A stretch of DNA of 64,000 nucleotides, taken from Gammaproteobacteria bacterium (GTDB lineage: Bacteria > Pseudomonadota > Gammaproteobacteria > Pseudomonadales > Azotimanducaceae). Below are positions 35,987 through 44,832 of this stretch, piece after piece; position 1 is the first letter of the stretch, and each line of letters opens with the position of its first letter. Both the position numbers and the translations under genes were made by a program. Below the pieces are notes generated by a model, which saw only the letters and a list, made by a program, of their open reading frames with translations, was not told where the DNA came from and made no database searches. The stretch covers positions 48,450-112,449 of the forward strand of contig VXYL01000086.1 in NCBI GenBank assembly GCA_009846005.1, given 5' to 3'.

Positions 35987-38193
35987 ATTTCGTTCTAGAA
36001 CGGCAGGAGACCCCGATTCGCCGGCACGACGCGGGGCGGACGCTGGTTCGGCTGACGACCGGTGCCTGGGCCTTCGCGGCGACTACGACCGTCGCCCAGG
36101 AGACTGCCACCGACGTGTTCAAGGAGCACATCTCTCCAGTCGTTCAGGACCAGTGCATTGACTGCCATGTCGATGGCGGGTCCTCGGGCAACACCCGGCT
36201 GGTGTTCGTGACCTCAGGCGACGACGACCATGAGACCGTGAACCAGCAGGTCTTCGTCGACTTCCTGGCCGATGTCGACGACGGCGCGAACCTAATCCTG
36301 GACAAGATCAGTGCTCGGGTGTCGCATGGCGGCGGCGAGCAGGTGGCCGCTGACAGCACCGACTACGGCCACTTCGAGCGCTTCTTCGACCTGCTCGACC
36401 CGGAAGAGTCCACGGATCTCATTCCGGACGACAATCTCCGGAGTGCGGTCGCGGCAGCCCTTGGCAAGGAACCCGGCGAGGAAATCACCGCCGAAGACCT
36501 TGCCGGTCTCGAGACGCTCTGGGGATGGTCTAGGGGCATCGAGGATCTCACCGGGCTGGAGGCGGCGACCGGGCTCACGACGCTTTACCTCTCCAACAAC
36601 CGCATTGTCGACCTCTCGCCCCTGGCAGGATTGACTGCCTTGACGGTGCTCTACGTCAGCTCCAACTACATTGTCGAACTCTCGCCTCTGAGGGGGCTGG
36701 CGAACCTGTCGTATCTCAATGCGAGCTACAACAGGGAGATCGTCAGCATTGCCGATCTCGGGGGCCTCGCCGAACTCGCTTACCTGCGGCTCAACGGAAC
36801 GAGCATCCGGGACTTCTCGCCGCTTGCTGAAATGACCGCACTCGAGACGCTGACTTTGTGGAACGCGGGGGTCTCGGATCCCGGTGTATTGCCCGTCCTC
36901 AACGAACTCCGGGAATTGGATCTGGGCTACAACGGCATCACCGATCTAACCGGGTTGTCTGGATTTACCGGTCTCAGGCGGCTCGCCGTCTATGGCAATG
37001 ACATCACGGACCTCGGTCCCCTGACGTCGCTTACAGAGATGCGTGTGTTGGTCTTGAGCGGAAACCCCGTTGGCGATCTCACGCCGCTGTCCCAACTCGA
37101 CGCCCTGGTTGACCTGTCGCTGGACGGCACCGGCGTTGCCGACCTCTCGCCGCTGGCAAGCCTCACCGGACTCGGAGTGCTGCAAATCGAAGGAAACGAA
37201 CTCGTAGACCTCACCGGCCTGTCTGGTCTTGAAGGGCTTACCCACCTCTACATGGACCACAACCGCGTCAGCGATCTGGGGCCGTTGGCGGACCTGCGGG
37301 CCCTAAGTCATCTCTACGCCGACTGGAACCGCATCTCGGATCTGACCCCGTTGGCCGATGTCACGAGCCTGGAGCATCTGAGGCTCGTGAGGAACGAGAT
37401 CTCCAATCTGGCACCATTGTCCAAACTGCGACCAGAGGAACTGTTCCTGAACTGGAACGAGATCGAGGACGTCGAACCCTTGTCCGGCATGGACTCGCTG
37501 ACCGAACTGGATCTCACGGGCAACCTGATCGCGGATATCTCGCCCCTGGCAGGCCTAGCGGAGCTCACGTGGTTGTACCTCGACGACAATCAGATCGAAC
37601 AGATAGATGCTGTGTCGCATCTCAGGACGCTCGAGACGCTCAATCTCAATAGGAACCCGATCACAGACTTGTCGCCGCTCTCCGGAGTCTCCAGCTTGCG
37701 CCATCTATATCTGGGGTATTGCCGTGCCTCGGAGATCGGCGGCCTGTCAAACCTGAGACTCTACACGCTGATGCTCGACGGCAACGACATCGAGGATATC
37801 TCCCCCCTGGTGAACATGACCTCGCTAACGACGCTCTATCTGAGACGCAACCGCATCTCGGACATTTCGGCCTTGTCCGCGCTAACGCGACTCTCGGAAC
37901 TGTCGCTCAGCGGGGGCGACAATGGCGTCGCCGACATCTCGGTACTCTCGGCGTTGGTATCGCTTCGAGGGCTCGGACTCGGCGGCAACGCGGTGTCCGA
38001 TATCTCGACGTTGCAGGAACTGCCCGACCTGTTCTGGCTCAATCTTCGGGGCAACGAGGTCACCGACATTTCCGCGCTCGCCGCGCACGAGGTGATCTAC
38101 TGGCTGGACGTATACGGTAATCCGCTTGACGAGACCTCCGTCCAGGTTCACATACCCGCCCTGCGTGACCGCGGCGTCTATGTGAGTTTCTGA
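35983..38193 (+). CDS. Cytochrome-like domain fused to a leucine-rich-repeat array
   Basis: The product is 736 aa. Residues ~42-145 repeat the haem-type domain of the 31758-34733 protein, with CIDCH at about 58 and the shared TRLVF, DGANLIL and HGGGEQVAADS segments. From about residue 175 to the end there are around 24 leucine-rich repeats of ~22 residues, with a consensus like LTxLYLxxNxIxDLSPLAGL, the SDS22/internalin type. A weak signal peptide (about residues 20-38) suggests export. The GTG start overlaps the DUF1501 stop, so all three genes form one unit. An LRR array fused to a c-type haem domain is unusual. It may act as a protein-binding or surface scaffold. Confidence 0.8.
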   Translation: MNFVLERQETPIRRHDAGRTLVRLTTGAWAFAATTTVAQETATDVFKEHISPVVQDQCIDCHVDGGSSGNTRLVFVTSGDDDHETVNQQVFVDFLADVDDGANLILDKISARVSHGGGEQVAADSTDYGHFERFFDLLDPEESTDLIPDDNLRSAVAAALGKEPGEEITAEDLAGLETLWGWSRGIEDLTGLEAATGLTTLYLSNNRIVDLSPLAGLTALTVLYVSSNYIVELSPLRGLANLSYLNASYNREIVSIADLGGLAELAYLRLNGTSIRDFSPLAEMTALETLTLWNAGVSDPGVLPVLNELRELDLGYNGITDLTGLSGFTGLRRLAVYGNDITDLGPLTSLTEMRVLVLSGNPVGDLTPLSQLDALVDLSLDGTGVADLSPLASLTGLGVLQIEGNELVDLTGLSGLEGLTHLYMDHNRVSDLGPLADLRALSHLYADWNRISDLTPLADVTSLEHLRLVRNEISNLAPLSKLRPEELFLNWNEIEDVEPLSGMDSLTELDLTGNLIADISPLAGLAELTWLYLDDNQIEQIDAVSHLRTLETLNLNRNPITDLSPLSGVSSLRHLYLGYCRASEIGGLSNLRLYTLMLDGNDIEDISPLVNMTSLTTLYLRRNRISDISALSALTRLSELSLSGGDNGVADISVLSALVSLRGLGLGGNAVSDISTLQELPDLFWLNLRGNEVTDISALAAHEVIYWLDVYGNPLDETSVQVHIPALRDRGVYVSF

Positions 38194-38208
38194 CGTCCGC
38201 GATTCTCG

Positions 38209-39240
38209 TTACGCGGTCCACTTCTCCGCCGGCGCGAACGCATCGATGCCGATCTTCGCACGCAGTCCCGCCGAAGCGTTGGCGGTGCGGGTATCGAGGC
38301 GGATGCCGATGGCGTCGGCGACCCGGGTGATGCCGTTGAAGCCGGCTGCGACGAGGATGGCATCCCTGGTCGCGTCCGGGCCGATCAATTCGATGCCGCG
38401 TTGGCGAAGGGCCCCCGCCTCGTCCCAATGCCAGCCTGCCACGGCGTTGGCTAGGTCGATGAGGAAAGCGCCATGCGGCACCCCGGCGTCGCCGTCACGG
38501 CGTCCGGTTACGACGTCGAGGTCGCCCTCCCGGTTGTTGGCCTGGACACTCTCCCGGAGCGCCACCGTATGGGAGGTCGTTCAGTAGAAGCACTCGTTGA
38601 CCGCGGACACGCGTGCGGCCACCAACTCGACTTGCGCGCGGTCGAGCGTGAACTGGGAATCAGGCGCAATGTAGTAGGAGCGTCCGAATGTCCCGAAGAA
38701 CAGCTTGAGCGCACTCGGCACCAGCCCGAGCGAGCGCAGGATGTTGGCGCGGCCCTCGCGTGCCAAGGGCAACCAGGCGCCGGCGTCCTCGACGTCGTCC
38801 GAGCGCTCCAGGGTCGGCGCGCCGCCAACGGGTTCGGGCAGTTCTGGCATGTCGAGACCCATCCCCTGGGCGAACGTGTCGACGATCACCGAACTGGCCG
38901 TGACGGCAACGAGTTCCACGTAGGCCTCGGGCGGCATTCCCATGTCGATCACGTCGTCGAACCAGCGTCGGGTGAGACGTCCGGAGTCGTTGCGGATGGC
39001 GTGGACCGCCTCCACGGCAATGGGTGGCAGTTCGCCGTCGTTGTCGTGTTCGCCCTGGATGGTGAGCGTTGGTCCATCCCGTTCGGCGCATAAGGCACAT
39101 GTTGGTGCGGTCCGGGCGGCCCGAACGATGGCCAGGCGATCCGCACCGCTCCACCAGGCGCCAGGTTCCGCGATGGCCTCGAGCGCCGCGGCGTGGGCGG
39201 CCGACGTCGCCGGGTCGACGGGCAGTGCGGTCGCGGTCAC
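38209..39240 (-). CDS. Predicted selenoprotein, AhpD/carboxymuconolactone-decarboxylase family (TGA read as Sec)
   Basis: The reading frame continues through a single TGA at 38583-38581, giving 343 aa with selenocysteine at residue 220. Around it the sequence is VNECFY-U-TTSHTVAL. In AhpD-like proteins this site is CxxCxxxH, the redox-active pair and histidine, so the second Cys is replaced by Sec. The part after the TGA carries normal family sequence (VAAGFNGITRVADAIGIRLD), so this is not a chance stop. A candidate SECIS hairpin lies at once downstream. The likely role is a peroxide or disulfide oxidoreductase in the cytoplasm. The GTG start overlaps the glutathione-transferase stop (GTGA), making a two-gene redox operon. 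No sel genes are in the window. The alternative is a nonsense mutation. Confidence 0.78.
38551..38575 (-). promoter_or_regulatory. Candidate bacterial SECIS stem-loop
   Basis: Starting 5 nt after the TGA, CUCCC pairs with GGGAG (offsets +6 to +10 and +26 to +30). An inner CG/CG pair closes an apical loop GUGG that begins 16 nt after the UGA. Bacterial SECIS elements sit directly after the Sec codon and carry a G (often GU) at the start of the apical loop; both features are present. The stem is short with an asymmetric internal loop, so this is a by-eye fold only. Confidence 0.5.
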
Positions 39241-40010
39241 GACGCTGCTTGGGCTGCGGCTTGCCTGGCCGCCCTGAACTTCTTGTTGGACTCCGTGGTC
39301 TGGTGGAACAACAGCTCGCGTCGGGCTTTATCCTCCTCCTCGGTGAGTTTGCGTTGGCCGAGGTCGCGCCCGACGCGACGCCCGGTTTCCACCGCGGGTC
39401 GTGCATGTACCGCTTCGATCCAGCGCTGGACGTTGGGAAACGACTCCGCCATGTCCTCGTCCAGCGTGCGACCAACCAGGAACGCCCAGGGGTAGCTGAT
39501 GATGTCGGCGATGCTGTAGTCGGGCCCGGCCAGGTACTCGTTGACGGACAGTTGGGCATCCATGACCGCGGCTAGCCGGTCGACCTCGCCGACGAACCGC
39601 TTGACGCCGTATTCCAGTTGCTTGGGATCGTCGGCCAGGTTCCTGCCGTAGTTCTTGAAGTGGTTGGCGTTGCCCATCATGGGTCCTAGGTTCGCCATCT
39701 GCCAGTGGACCCACTGCAGGGTGCGGTACTTGCCACGGGGATCGGCGGGGAGGAACTTGCCGGTTTTCTCCGCCAGGTATTCGAGGATGGCGCCGGACTC
39801 GAAGATCGCCAGCGGCTCGCCCCCGCCCAAGGGTTCGTGATCGACGATCGCCGGCATCCGGTTGTTCGGCGAGATGCGCAGGAATTCGGTCTTGAACTGG
39901 TCTCCGCCGCCGATGTCCACCGGATGGATGTTGTAGTCGAGCCCGCACTCCTCGAGCATGATGGTGATCTTCCATCCGTTGGGCGTCGGCCAGAAATGAG
40001 CGTCGATCAT
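39237..40010 (-). CDS. Glutathione S-transferase, YfcG/Ure2-like
   Basis: The product is 257 aa. The N-terminal thioredoxin-like half has FWPTPNGWKITIMLEECGLD and the cis-proline region NNRMPAIVDHEPLGGG with IFESGAILEYLAEKTG. The helical half contains QWVHWQMANLGPMMGNANHF and YSIADIISYPWAF. These are hallmarks of the bacterial Nu-class (YfcG) enzymes with disulfide-reductase or peroxidase activity. The start has AGGAG at good spacing; longer starts are not conserved. It overlaps and probably co-translates with the selenoprotein, fitting a joint peroxide/thiol redox role. Confidence 0.92.
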   Translation of the reverse strand: MIDAHFWPTPNGWKITIMLEECGLDYNIHPVDIGGGDQFKTEFLRISPNNRMPAIVDHEPLGGGEPLAIFESGAILEYLAEKTGKFLPADPRGKYRTLQWVHWQMANLGPMMGNANHFKNYGRNLADDPKQLEYGVKRFVGEVDRLAAVMDAQLSVNEYLAGPDYSIADIISYPWAFLVGRTLDEDMAESFPNVQRWIEAVHARPAVETGRRVGRDLGQRKLTEEEDKARRELLFHQTTESNKKFRAARQAAAQAAS

Positions 40011-40118
40011 GGTTTCTCCTCGTGATTGGAGCGCGGCCCCGCCGTCCAACGGCAAGGGCACGCACTGGCTGCATGGCATTGTAGTGTAGACGACCGACGA
40101 CGGAGTGGCCCTGGCGGG

Positions 40119-42605
40119 TCAGTCGGCGCCGCTACTTGATTTCTGGGCGTGCTGCGCTGTCTCGGGCGTCTGGTTCTCACGCAATGCGGTGGTCCGGCGC
40201 GTCAGGAACGGATAGCTCTGGGCAACTCCGATGACGAGCGACTGGATCCGGTAGCCGTCTTCGGCGGCCGCCGAGACGATCTTGCGCACGGCCGGTGCGT
40301 CGTAGGGCTCGAGTCCCCGCCCGAGCGCGTAGGTCAGCAGTCGCTCCGCAATCGTCGTCGCGAACCGCTCCGGTCGTCGAACCAGCGCATGCTTCAACGC
40401 CTCGACGCTGCCGACCCGCGTGCCGTCCGGCAGCACTGCGGCACTGTCGATCGGGTTCCACGAATCGTCCCGCACACGCCAGCGGCCGATGGCGTCGAAG
40501 TTCTCCAACGCGAACCCGGCCGGATCGATGAGGTTGTGGCAGTCGGCACACGCCGGGTGGTCGCGATGTCGCTGCAGTTGCTCGCGCAACGTCTGTGCCT
40601 TCGCACCGGGGTTGCCACCCTCCAGGTCCGGTACGTCCGGCGGCGGCGGGGGCGGCGGCGTACCGAGCAGATTGGCCAGTACCCATTTCCCGCGCAGCAC
40701 CGGCGAGGTTCGATCCGGATACGACGTGATCGCCAGCAGGCTGCCGTGCCCGAGCAGCCCTCCACGGGGGCTCTCTATGGGAAGTTCGACCCGCCTTAGA
40801 TCAGGATGCTGCACGCCGGCGATGCCGTAATGGTCCGCCAGGCGTTTGTTGAGGAACGTATAGCGCGCGGTCAGCAGTTCGGTCACCGGTCGGTCGTGGC
40901 GAAGGACGTGGTCGAAGAACCGTTCGGTCTCGGCTTGAAAGGCATCGCGCAGGGCTTCGTCGTAGTGGAAGCTGAGCGGCGCGGTTGGGCGATAGAACGC
41001 CAAACTGCGCAGTTCGAGCCATTGACTCGCGAAATTCGATGTCAACGCCCTCGCACGCGGGTCGGCGAGCATCCGCCGGACTTGCGCTTCGATCTCAGGG
41101 GCTGTGTCGAGCATCCCCTGTTCCGCCGCAGCCAGCAGCGCGTCGTCGGGGATGCTGCTCCACAGGAAGAACGACAGCCTGGATGCCAATTCGACTGCGC
41201 TGACGGGCTGTGGACCGGGGCTTGCGGACTTTGCTTCGCCCTCGACCCGGAACAGGAAAAGGGGACTGACTAGGAGCCTTCGCACGGCGTATCCGATGCC
41301 GTCGTCGAACGTATAGCCACGGCGCCGCGCTTCGTCGTACGCGCGCACGAGGGATTGCGACTCCGCCTCGGTTCCCATTCCCCGAAACGCCCGTCGAGCG
41401 AGCGTGTTGACAATGGTCTCGGCGCACCGAGGCTGTTCGGCCGCGGACCTAGGTGTGCACACGAACAGCGCACGCCGGCTCGGCGTGTCTCCGGGACCGT
41501 CGGTCTCGAACGGCCCCTCGACGGTCAGCGTGTTGAGGCGAGGTACGGAACCACTTGCGCCGGCAATGTCGCCTTCGCCGCGCTCGTTAACTTGGGGCTC
41601 CAGGAGACCGTCGACGAGGTTCAACGGCGTCTTGTGGAACCGGGCGGACACGTCCTGCTCGCCGGCCCGGACCGCGGCCCGGACGCGGAATTTCGGCGGC
41701 TCGCGAATCTCCCGGTCGGGCTTGGCGACGGTGAACATGCCAAGTAGATCGCCGTCGACGGCGAGTTCGAGAAGGCGGTCGACCAACACCGGTGTCGTCC
41801 GGCGTGCTCCAGGCCTGTTGACGGGCTCGAGGGACACCGTGAACTCGTAGTCGCCATCCCGGGGAAAGTAGTGACGAATCTGCGTGCCGCCCTCCGCGCC
41901 GGGTATAGGATCTCCGGAACGGACGCGACGCTCGGCCTCGGTACCGATGTGGTAGGTACGGCTGTCGAACGCGTCCGTACTGCCCACGGCGAGCCGGCTG
42001 ACGGCCTTGGCGGCCGCAAGGTAGCGTTCCATGAGCAGGGGCGAGATTCGCAACGTGCCCGCCATGTTGTCGAAACCGTGACTCGAATCGTCGGCAGGCA
42101 GGTAGTGGGCGGCGTCGATGTCCACGTGCAGAAGGTCCCGCACGGCGTTCTGGTACTCGTTGCGGTTTAGGCGTCGGAACACCGGCGACGGGCCGGGGTC
42201 GGGCTGTTCCCGGGCCGCACGATCCAGTTGGCGCGACAGCCAGAGGCGGAAATTGTCGGCCGTCGCCGGATCCGGACGATGCGCGTCGAGGGGCGGCATC
42301 AGGCCGGCGCGCAGTTTGACGACGACTTTCTCCCACGTCTCGCGGTGTTCGGCGATGTCGGATAGGTCGAGGTCGGCGAACGTCGACTCGCCGTGTTCCG
42401 TATGACAGCGTTGACACCGGATGTGCTGGGTCCGCTCGGTGTGGCAACCAGCGCAATATGTCCGGACGAACGCTTGGGCATCGGCGACGCGGATCGGTTC
42501 GCCGGGGACACTCCCGCCAGTGGCGGCTTGTGTCATGCCCAGCACGGCGGCAAGACCGCTGCAGAACGCCAGCGCTCTGCCATTCGCTTCCAAGGTAGAA
42601 GCCAT
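40119..42605 (-). CDS. DUF1587/DUF1592/DUF1588/DUF1585-type cytochrome c protein
   Basis: The product is 828 aa with a signal peptide (ALAFCSGLAAVLGMTQAATG). Haem motifs are CAGCH at ~51, CQRCH at ~64 and CADCH at ~710. Between them the standard domain series of planctomycete-type cytochromes is seen: FRRLNRNEYQNAVRDLL (DUF1587), LASRLSFFLWSSIPDDALL (DUF1592), RTSPVLRGKWVLANLLGTPP (DUF1588), and the C-terminal DCHNLIDPAGFALENFDAIG with ERLLTYALGRGLEPYD (DUF1585). It is probably periplasmic and electron-carrying, of unknown substrate. Normally a DUF1552 or DUF1501 partner is adjacent; here the DUF1501 gene is 4 kb away on the other strand. The start has GAGGGAG upstream. Confidence 0.93.
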   Translation of the reverse strand: MASTLEANGRALAFCSGLAAVLGMTQAATGGSVPGEPIRVADAQAFVRTYCAGCHTERTQHIRCQRCHTEHGESTFADLDLSDIAEHRETWEKVVVKLRAGLMPPLDAHRPDPATADNFRLWLSRQLDRAAREQPDPGPSPVFRRLNRNEYQNAVRDLLHVDIDAAHYLPADDSSHGFDNMAGTLRISPLLMERYLAAAKAVSRLAVGSTDAFDSRTYHIGTEAERRVRSGDPIPGAEGGTQIRHYFPRDGDYEFTVSLEPVNRPGARRTTPVLVDRLLELAVDGDLLGMFTVAKPDREIREPPKFRVRAAVRAGEQDVSARFHKTPLNLVDGLLEPQVNERGEGDIAGASGSVPRLNTLTVEGPFETDGPGDTPSRRALFVCTPRSAAEQPRCAETIVNTLARRAFRGMGTEAESQSLVRAYDEARRRGYTFDDGIGYAVRRLLVSPLFLFRVEGEAKSASPGPQPVSAVELASRLSFFLWSSIPDDALLAAAEQGMLDTAPEIEAQVRRMLADPRARALTSNFASQWLELRSLAFYRPTAPLSFHYDEALRDAFQAETERFFDHVLRHDRPVTELLTARYTFLNKRLADHYGIAGVQHPDLRRVELPIESPRGGLLGHGSLLAITSYPDRTSPVLRGKWVLANLLGTPPPPPPPDVPDLEGGNPGAKAQTLREQLQRHRDHPACADCHNLIDPAGFALENFDAIGRWRVRDDSWNPIDSAAVLPDGTRVGSVEALKHALVRRPERFATTIAERLLTYALGRGLEPYDAPAVRKIVSAAAEDGYRIQSLVIGVAQSYPFLTRRTTALRENQTPETAQHAQKSSSGAD

Positions 42606-42793
42606 TCGCGCACTCCCTCGTCGCTGATAGTGCGGAAATGTTGCGGGTCACGCAATCCGGCATGCCTTGGCCGCGCCATGGTCACTGCGCGTATTGGCTA
42701 CAACGCGGTGGCGTGCGATGATCGACGCCATTGCGCCGATGAGGTCAATTGCGTGTTGGCCACGTTGAGCGTTGCGTGGGTGATGGCGGCATC

Positions 42794-43570
42794 GTGTCCA
42801 ATTGCTTGATTCATCGGAACGCGACCTGTGCCCGGCGGGGCGGCATCCTCCTGCTCGCTCTGCTTGCGGGCTGCGCAACGCAGCCACCCCTGATCGAACC
42901 CGATCCCGCTTGGGAGCCGGTCCGGTCCGCAACGGTTCTCGTGATCCCGCCCGATAGCCGTATTGCCCGGGTCACGTTGGGCGGCATGGAGGAGGAGCGC
43001 GCGGATTGGAGCCGGGAAGCGCGGGCCGAGCTCCAGGACGCCTTGGCAACGCGGCTGAATTGGCAGGGCGTCAGTACGGTGTCCTATCCCTCGCACGGGG
43101 ATGTGATTCCATGGCGACCCGAAGACGCGCCGTTGGTGGCCATGCACGAGGTGGTGGGCGTCTCGATTCTTGCGTCGGAGCGGTTGCCTACACAGCGTGC
43201 CCGGCGTCCTCATCTGGATTACAGCCTCGGCGGTGCGGTGAAGCGCCTGCGTGAGGACTTCGACGCCGACTACGCACTCTTCGTCCAATGTCGAGCCAGC
43301 TACCCGAGCGAAGGTCGGGTTGCCATCGGCGTGATGGCCGTCTTGGCTGGGCGCTCCGTGCACATGGGTTCCGTGTTCGGGTTCGCGTCGCTGGTGGACC
43401 TCGCGGACGGCAAGGTGATCTGGTTCAGCGCACCGCTCAATGGATCCGGCGCGCGGCGAGGTTTCGGGTTCGGCCTGCCGCCGCCGCAATTGATCGCCAC
43501 GGCCGACGTTCGCGAGCCCGATGGCGCGGCGGCAGTAGCCGACCTGCTCCTCGCGGGTGTGCCGCTATGA
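42794..43570 (+). CDS. Lipoprotein of unknown function
   Basis: The product is about 258 aa with lipobox LLAGC following a basic segment (CARRGGILLLA). The mature part has SATVLVIPPDSRIARVTLGG, a long helix and SVHMGSVFGFASLVDLADG with a strand-rich end. The start is uncertain: GTG 42794 or TTG 42806. Its stop overlaps the M48 gene (ATGA), so the three lipoprotein genes at 42.8-45.4 kb form an operon. No family recognised. The ~190 bp upstream separate it from the divergent DUF1592 gene and should hold promoters for both, but I see no clear boxes. Confidence 0.65.
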   Translation: MSNCLIHRNATCARRGGILLLALLAGCATQPPLIEPDPAWEPVRSATVLVIPPDSRIARVTLGGMEEERADWSREARAELQDALATRLNWQGVSTVSYPSHGDVIPWRPEDAPLVAMHEVVGVSILASERLPTQRARRPHLDYSLGGAVKRLREDFDADYALFVQCRASYPSEGRVAIGVMAVLAGRSVHMGSVFGFASLVDLADGKVIWFSAPLNGSGARRGFGFGLPPPQLIATADVREPDGAAAVADLLLAGVPL

Positions 43571-44832
43571 GCGCGCGCGAACCGAGTCGGCGTTGGGCCA
43601 CCGCGCCACGTCGCATGGCATGGTCACTTCCATTGTTGTTGGCGGGGTGCGTCTCGCAACCCGTCGACGACGCCCAGCAGCGCCACCGTCCGGCGCACGA
43701 CACTGACGAAGCCGGACTTTGGCAGATGCTCGAGCGGGAGGAATACAAGCTGCACACATCCACCGCTGTCATTCGCGACGAGGCACTGCAGGACTACCTC
43801 GAGTCCGTGCTGTGCCGGGTCGCCCCCGCGTACTGCGGGGACATTCGGTTGTACGTCCTACGTGGCCCTCACTTCGATGCCGCGATGGCGCCCAATGGAA
43901 TGCTGCTGCTCTTCAGCGGACTCCTGGTTCGCCTCGAGAACGAGGCCCAGGTCGCAGCGATCCTGGGCCACGAGGTGGGCCACTACGCCAAGCGGCACTC
44001 GCTCGAGCAGTGGCGCCGGCTGCGCGTCCGCCTGGCGGCCATGGAGACGGCGTCCACGGTCATGTCCGCAGGTGCGGATCTGGCAATCGCGGTGGGGACG
44101 GCCGCGCGGGGCAGCGCGACGGCGGGCAGGGTTTTACGCAATGCTGCTAGGGCGCAGATGGCACTGCATTACTCGTTCGTACTCGCGACATTCGTCGAAC
44201 AGCTTGCGTACTCCCGCGAGCAGGAGCGAGAGGCGGACGAATACGGGGTCTCGCAGATGGTCGCGGCCGGGTACAACCCGGGTGCGGCCGCTGCGGTGTG
44301 GGACCATCTCGTACAGGTGGAGGTGCTGACCGAACCGCGGCCACCCCGGTTCCTGCGCTCCCATCCACTGCCCGAGGATAGGAAACAGCGGGCGCTGTCG
44401 CAGGCGGCCAAGAATCGGGCCACCGTCCCGCAAACCGGGCGCGACTATCGCGATCGCTTCTTGGCCCATATGGCTCCGTTTCGAGACTCGTGGCTCCGCG
44501 TCGCGCGGCAAGGACTCGATCCGGACCTGCAGGCGCTGCTGATGGCCCGCCAACGGCAAATCGGTGCCCCGGAGGGGTTGGTGTCCTTCCACGAGGCTTC
44601 CATGTACCGAGTACGCAACGGCAAGGGGGATGCGGCGCGAGCGATGGAGGCCTTGTCCCGAGCCGTGCGCAGCGACGGCTGCCCTGCGGAGGCGTTTCGG
44701 GACTACGGTTTCGCCCTTTGGGATGACATGCGTACCGCGGAAGCCCGGCGGGCCTTCGAGGACTACCTCGCTGCGGCACCGGGGGCGGGGGACCGGGCCA
44801 TGGTCGCGTCCTACGTCGCGGAGTTGCAGTGA
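43567..44832 (+). CDS. M48 family metalloprotease lipoprotein
   Basis: The product is 421 aa with lipobox LLAGC at about residue 27. The zinc motif HEVGHYAKRH and the third ligand in SREQEREADEYG are intact, as in BepA/LoiP-type periplasmic proteases, and LLLFSGLLVRLENEAQVAAI is the typical preceding helix. The C-terminal ~130 residues look TPR-like (RAMEALSRAVRSDGCPAEAF, RDYGFALWDDMRTAEARRAF). It probably takes part in outer-membrane protein quality control. ATG 43567 overlaps the previous stop; the next gene overlaps its own stop. Confidence 0.92.
   Translation: MSAREPSRRWATAPRRMAWSLPLLLAGCVSQPVDDAQQRHRPAHDTDEAGLWQMLEREEYKLHTSTAVIRDEALQDYLESVLCRVAPAYCGDIRLYVLRGPHFDAAMAPNGMLLLFSGLLVRLENEAQVAAILGHEVGHYAKRHSLEQWRRLRVRLAAMETASTVMSAGADLAIAVGTAARGSATAGRVLRNAARAQMALHYSFVLATFVEQLAYSREQEREADEYGVSQMVAAGYNPGAAAAVWDHLVQVEVLTEPRPPRFLRSHPLPEDRKQRALSQAAKNRATVPQTGRDYRDRFLAHMAPFRDSWLRVARQGLDPDLQALLMARQRQIGAPEGLVSFHEASMYRVRNGKGDAARAMEALSRAVRSDGCPAEAFRDYGFALWDDMRTAEARRAFEDYLAAAPGAGDRAMVASYVAELQ

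Noticed and set aside
38209..38565. A separate 118-aa gene starting at GTG 38565
   Set aside because: It has no N-terminal sequence of its own, continues the upstream frame exactly after one TGA, and completes the family domain. Read-through as a selenoprotein explains it better.
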